DNA from: Chloroflexota bacterium
GTDB taxonomy: Bacteria > Chloroflexota > Limnocylindria > Limnocylindrales > CSP1-4
Assembly (NCBI GenBank): GCA_016200675.1
Contig: JACQEH010000129.1
Location: 1-8,954, forward strand
Length of the DNA stretch: 8,954 bases
Direction of reading: 5' to 3'
Notes under the pieces: model-generated
The model's database searches: none
Told to the model about the DNA's origin: nothing
Seen by the model: only the letters and a program-made list of their open reading frames with translations
Shown: positions 5,422 to 8,954 of the stretch, piece by piece
Numbering within the stretch: position 1 is the stretch's first letter
Layout: each line of letters begins with the position of its first letter
Made by a program: the position numbers and the translations under genes

Positions 5422-5425
<4 letters not shown>
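4322..5425 (-). CDS. WecA/TagO-type undecaprenyl-phosphate sugar-1-phosphate transferase
   Basis: This polytopic membrane enzyme (367 aa) belongs to the polyprenyl-phosphate HexNAc-1-phosphate transferase superfamily. It starts lipid-linked glycans by moving a sugar-1-phosphate from a UDP-sugar to undecaprenyl phosphate. Visible motifs are DAPNHRRVN...PVPRGGG (43-60), AIDDLLDLR (110-118, Mg2+-binding Asp112/113 and Asp116), NSMNFIDGLDGL (172-183) and DRGHIHHRL (290-298). This last one favours the WecA/TagO/Rfe branch over MraY. About ten hydrophobic segments are spread along the chain. The family's GD(S/T/V)GS motif after the NFxPA segment reads GTTGV here (236-240), so an Asp thought to bind Mg2+ or act in catalysis is missing. 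The start ATG at 5425 overlaps the glyA stop as ATGA. The substrate cannot be assigned, and the enzyme may be altered or inactive. Confidence 0.9.
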
Positions 5426-6756
<1,331 letters not shown>

Positions 6757-6793
6757 GCGAGACCCGCCTTCCTTCCTGTTCGCGCCGCCCGAT

Positions 6794-6807
6794 CCGCGGC
6801 GCCGCGG
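6794..6807. repeat. Perfect 14-bp palindrome upstream of glyA
   Basis: CCGCGGC|GCCGCGG is a perfect palindrome in the 115-nt tsaC-glyA gap. Several further GGCC/CCGCGG dyads follow nearby (about 6818-6846). At this GC content a 14-bp palindrome is expected to occur by chance about once in a window this size, so a role as operator is only possible. The gap holds no gene. Confidence 0.35.
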
Positions 6808-6871
6808 CCCGAGGCTGCGACCGGCCACCGCGGCCGCCCGCGGGCCAATCCTCCCACAGTCGAAGCGCGGT

Positions 6872-7495
6872 TCAACCCAGCGTCTCCCGGATCCGGGCCT
6901 CCCCGAGGACGCCCTCCCGCAGGATTCCGACCGGCTCGCGCGTGCAGTCGACCACGGTCGAGGCGGCGGCGCCACGCGTCCGGCCGCCGTCGAGGATCAG
7001 GTCGACGCGGTCGCCGAGCGCCGCGGCCACGGCTGCCGCATCGAGGGCGTCCGGCTCCCCGCTGCGGTTCGCCGACGTCGTCGGGAGTGGCCCGAGGGCC
7101 CGGGCGAGCGCCCGCGGCGCATCGTGATCCGGGACGCGGACGCCGACCGTCGGGGCGCCACCGGTCAGGGCCGCGGGCAGGTCCACCCCGGGGCGGCGCG
7201 CCAGCACGAGCGTCAGGGGGCCGGGCCAGAAGGCGACCGCGAGCCGGCGCGCGGAGGCGCTCTCGACGCCCAGGTCCCACGCCTGCACGGCGTCCGCGAG
7301 GAGCAGCGCGATGCCCTTCTCAGGCGGTCGGTCCTTGGCCCGGAAGAGGCGCTCGATGCCGTCGGGCGCATCGATGGCGACGGCGATCCCGTAGACGGTG
7401 TCCGTCGGCAGGGCCACGATCCCGCCGCCCCGGAGGACCTCGATCGCCGCCGCCCGCCCGGCCGCGTCGTCGGGCAGGATCCGCGGGGCGCTCAC
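6872..7495 (-). CDS. tsaC: L-threonylcarbamoyladenylate synthase (TsaC/YrdC family)
   Basis: The enzyme makes threonylcarbamoyl-AMP from threonine, bicarbonate and ATP, the first step of the t6A37 modification of ANN-decoding tRNAs. It has 207 aa with a single YrdC domain. It lacks the C-terminal Sua5 domain, so the TsaC name is used rather than Sua5. Visible motifs: ALPTDTVYGIAV (28-39), FRAKDRPPEKGIALLL (51-66) with Lys54 and Arg56, FWPGPLTLVL (89-98), VGVRVPDH (117-124), LPTTSANRSGEPD (137-149) with Ser141 and Asn143, and ASTVVD (178-183). The start is a GTG at 7495 with only a weak ribosome site, 43 nt after the HAD gene. Sitting next to prmC, a second translation-quality gene, is common in bacteria. 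Confidence 0.94.
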   Translation of the reverse strand: MSAPRILPDDAAGRAAAIEVLRGGGIVALPTDTVYGIAVAIDAPDGIERLFRAKDRPPEKGIALLLADAVQAWDLGVESASARRLAVAFWPGPLTLVLARRPGVDLPAALTGGAPTVGVRVPDHDAPRALARALGPLPTTSANRSGEPDALDAAAVAAALGDRVDLILDGGRTRGAAASTVVDCTREPVGILREGVLGEARIRETLG

Positions 7496-7515
7496 CTGGC
7501 CACGACGGCCGTTTG

Positions 7516-7529
7516 AGGTCGCGCGACCT
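7516..7529. repeat. Perfect 14-bp palindrome between HAD gene and tsaC
   Basis: AGGTCGC|GCGACCT is perfectly palindromic in the 43-nt gap before the tsaC GTG. It could be a small operator or a weak hairpin, but chance occurrence at this GC content cannot be excluded. Confidence 0.35.
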
Positions 7530-7538
7530 GCCGGCTCG

Positions 7539-8498
7539 TCATCCCGACCTCGATGCGCCGCGGCGGGCGATCTCCGCCCGGATCTCCGTCCGGATCTCCG
7601 TCGCCTGGTCCGCCAGCTCCCGGGCCGAGGCCGAGGCCTCCCGGACCCTGGAGAGGGCGAGCCGTTCGATCAGCTGGGCCGCCCCTTCCTCCGCGAGCGG
7701 CGGGGCCACGTAGCGGGCGGCCTCGATGAGCGCGTCGGGCGAGCTCGGCATCGCCGCCCCGTGCCCGACCGCCGCGAGCATCTCCAGGTCGTTCAGCTGG
7801 TCGCCGATTGCCAGCACGGACCCGAGCGACACGCCGGAGCGGCGGGCGAGCCAGCGGACGGCCTCGCCCTTGGAGACCCCCGGTGCCACGAACTCGAGGA
7901 AGCGGGGGTGGGCCACGGTGACGTCGGCACGACCCGCGAACGTTGCCCGGGCCTCCGCGAGGAGCGACCACGGCCGTCCGGGCGGCCCCACGGACACCAG
8001 CTTCGTGACCGGGCGGCGGATCCAGGTCGCGAGGTCCGGGACACGGGTCGCCATGGCGCCGAGGAAGGCCGAGTAGTCGTCGACCATCGGGTCGTCGGCC
8101 CGGATGACGAGCCGCTCCAGGTGGTTGACGTGGGGATCCAGGCCGCGCTCGCGGCTCCAGGCTACCGCCTCGCGGGCGACGGCCGGATCGAGGGGCCGGT
8201 GGCGCAGCAGCCTGCCCGTCTGGCCGACCCGGCGGGGCATCTCCCGGATCAGGCCGCCCTGCGTGCCGATGACCGGGTCCGTCAGGCCGAGCGTCGTCGC
8301 GAAGTGGATCGCCGAGAGGGTCATCCGGCCGGTGACCAGGGAGACGCGCAGGCCGCGATGGACGGCTCGCCGGATCGTCGCGACGGTCCGATCCCCGAGC
8401 ACGATGTCGTCGTCGACCAGCGTGCCGTCGATGTCCAGGGCGATGAGCCGGATCGGGAGTTCCGGGGCCACCGAACGCGGGACGAACGGGCGCGCCAT
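7539..8498 (-). CDS. Cof-type HAD-IIB family hydrolase
   Basis: This is a predicted Mg2+-dependent phosphatase of the HAD superfamily (319 aa), probably acting on small phosphorylated metabolites; the substrate is unknown. All four HAD motifs are present: motif I LIALDIDGTLVDD with Asp22 (nucleophile) and Asp24, motif II SLVTGR with Thr56, motif III Lys210 in GVSKGEAV, and motif IV AIGDQLNDLEML with Asp233 and Asp237. A C2-type cap lies between motifs II and III (about 80-200), as in the Cof/SupH group. The ATG at 8498 places motif I about 20 residues from the N-terminus. The frame continues upstream to 8654, but those residues overlap prmC in another frame and look non-coding. The last 35 residues (about 285-319) are a charged helix-forming tail with a TEIR/AEIA repeat, unusual for the family. 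The start is 1 nt after the prmC stop. Confidence 0.92.
   Translation of the reverse strand: MARPFVPRSVAPELPIRLIALDIDGTLVDDDIVLGDRTVATIRRAVHRGLRVSLVTGRMTLSAIHFATTLGLTDPVIGTQGGLIREMPRRVGQTGRLLRHRPLDPAVAREAVAWSRERGLDPHVNHLERLVIRADDPMVDDYSAFLGAMATRVPDLATWIRRPVTKLVSVGPPGRPWSLLAEARATFAGRADVTVAHPRFLEFVAPGVSKGEAVRWLARRSGVSLGSVLAIGDQLNDLEMLAAVGHGAAMPSSPDALIEAARYVAPPLAEEGAAQLIERLALSRVREASASARELADQATEIRTEIRAEIARRGASRSG
7569..7604 (-). repeat. Three 12-bp tandem repeats in the HAD gene tail
   Basis: On the plus strand the units are GATCTCCGCCCG (7569-7580), GATCTCCGTCCG (7581-7592) and GATCTCCGTCGC (7593-7604). They keep the frame and encode four-residue repeats (TEIR TEIR AEIA-like) in the C-terminal tail. 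Confidence 0.7.
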
Positions 8499-8499
8499 C

Positions 8500-8954
8500 T
8501 CAGCGTTCGAGCCGGGCGATGCGCGGCAGGCCCGCCAGGTCCGGTTCCACGGTGCAGGACCAGGCGCCCGGCAGCGCGGCGGCGAGGGCCGCCACGCCGG
8601 CAGCCTCAGCGGCACCGATCTCGAGGAGCGCGACGCCACGCGGGTACAGCACATCCGGCAGGAGCGCGACCAGGCGGCCGATCACATCGAGGCCGTCCGG
8701 CCCGCCGTCGAGCGCATGGCGCGGCTCGTACGAGATCGAGGCCGCCAGGCCGGCGAGGTCGGCGGTCCGGATGTAGGGCAGGTTGGCGAGGACGAGGTCG
8801 AAGGGCGTCTCGGTGCCCGGCACGAGGTCCGCCTCGGCGAACCGGATCCGATCGCCGACCGCGTGCCCGACGGCGTTCTCCCTGGCCAGGCCGAGCGTCG
8901 CCTCGAGGTCGTCGACGGCCAGGATGTCGACCTCGTCGAGCATTCGCCGGCTCC
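8500..8954 (-). CDS. prmC: Peptide chain release factor N5-glutamine methyltransferase, C-terminal part
   Basis: This is the C-terminal half of an S-adenosylmethionine-dependent methyltransferase that modifies the Gln of the GGQ motif in RF1/RF2. The start lies beyond 8954, so only about 151 residues are visible. They include DILAVDDLEATLGLARENA (SAM-ribose binding strand and helix), DRIRFAEADL, then DLVLANLPYIRTADL carrying motif IV, SYEPRHALDGGPDGLDVIGRL (a strongly diagnostic PrmC segment), YPRGVALLEIGAAEA and a final VEPDLAGLPRIARLER. Motif IV reads NLPY instead of the usual NPPY. The stop at 8500 is 1 nt from the HAD start, so these two are probably co-transcribed. The glycine-rich SAM motif I is outside the window. 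Confidence 0.92.
   Translation of the reverse strand, partial: SRRMLDEVDILAVDDLEATLGLARENAVGHAVGDRIRFAEADLVPGTETPFDLVLANLPYIRTADLAGLAASISYEPRHALDGGPDGLDVIGRLVALLPDVLYPRGVALLEIGAAEAAGVAALAAALPGAWSCTVEPDLAGLPRIARLER

Noticed and set aside
6757..6871. Promoter or glycine riboswitch in front of glyA
   Set aside because: A TTGAAC at the tsaC end has no acceptable -10 at 16-18 nt, and no glycine aptamer consensus is recognisable. Only GC-rich dyads remain.

Overview
The window is high-GC bacterial DNA with every recognised gene on the minus strand. Read from position 8954 down to 1, the order is: prmC (5' end outside the window), a Cof-type HAD phosphatase, tsaC, glyA, a WecA/TagO-type sugar-phosphate transferase, a membrane-anchored Pro/Thr-stalk protein, then an F-type ATP synthase operon: atpI-like, atpB, atpE, atpF, atpH, atpA (3' end outside the window). 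The high GC, the coupling of prmC/tsaC/glyA/wecA-like genes to atp genes, and a long AtpB with an N-terminal extension suggest an uncultured Chloroflexota lineage. That placement is inference from gene order and composition; no marker gene was searched.

Region 4322-8954 is a tightly packed housekeeping block. prmC and the HAD gene are 1 nt apart, HAD and tsaC are 43 nt apart, and tsaC and glyA are 115 nt apart. glyA overlaps wecA-like by ATGA, and wecA-like overlaps the stalk-protein gene by GTGA. The block combines translation functions (release-factor methylation, the t6A tRNA modification), one-carbon metabolism (serine hydroxymethyltransferase) and cell-surface functions (lipid-linked sugar initiation and an extracytoplasmic stalked Ig/PKD-like protein).

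Region 3013-3236 is a non-coding gap with five successive perfect inverted repeats and an extended -10 promoter (TGC TATACT). The promoter would start the atp transcript about 17 nt before the GTG of the AtpI-like gene. The gap probably separates the two transcription units.

Region 1-3012 is the atp operon. Subunits a, c and b look normal, and c is of the proton-coupled type. The delta subunit does not: only about 92 residues of its N-terminal domain are present, the C-terminal domain is absent, and its frame continues without a stop into AtpA. The result is an apparent in-frame delta-alpha reading frame with a GC-rich hairpin cluster at the junction. Hairpins without U-tracts also lie between atpI and atpB and between atpB and atpE.

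The other main oddity is the WecA-like enzyme. The conserved Asp of the family's G-D-x-G-S motif is replaced (G-T-T-G-V), although the other catalytic motifs are intact. I see no mobile element, CRISPR array, tRNA or rRNA.
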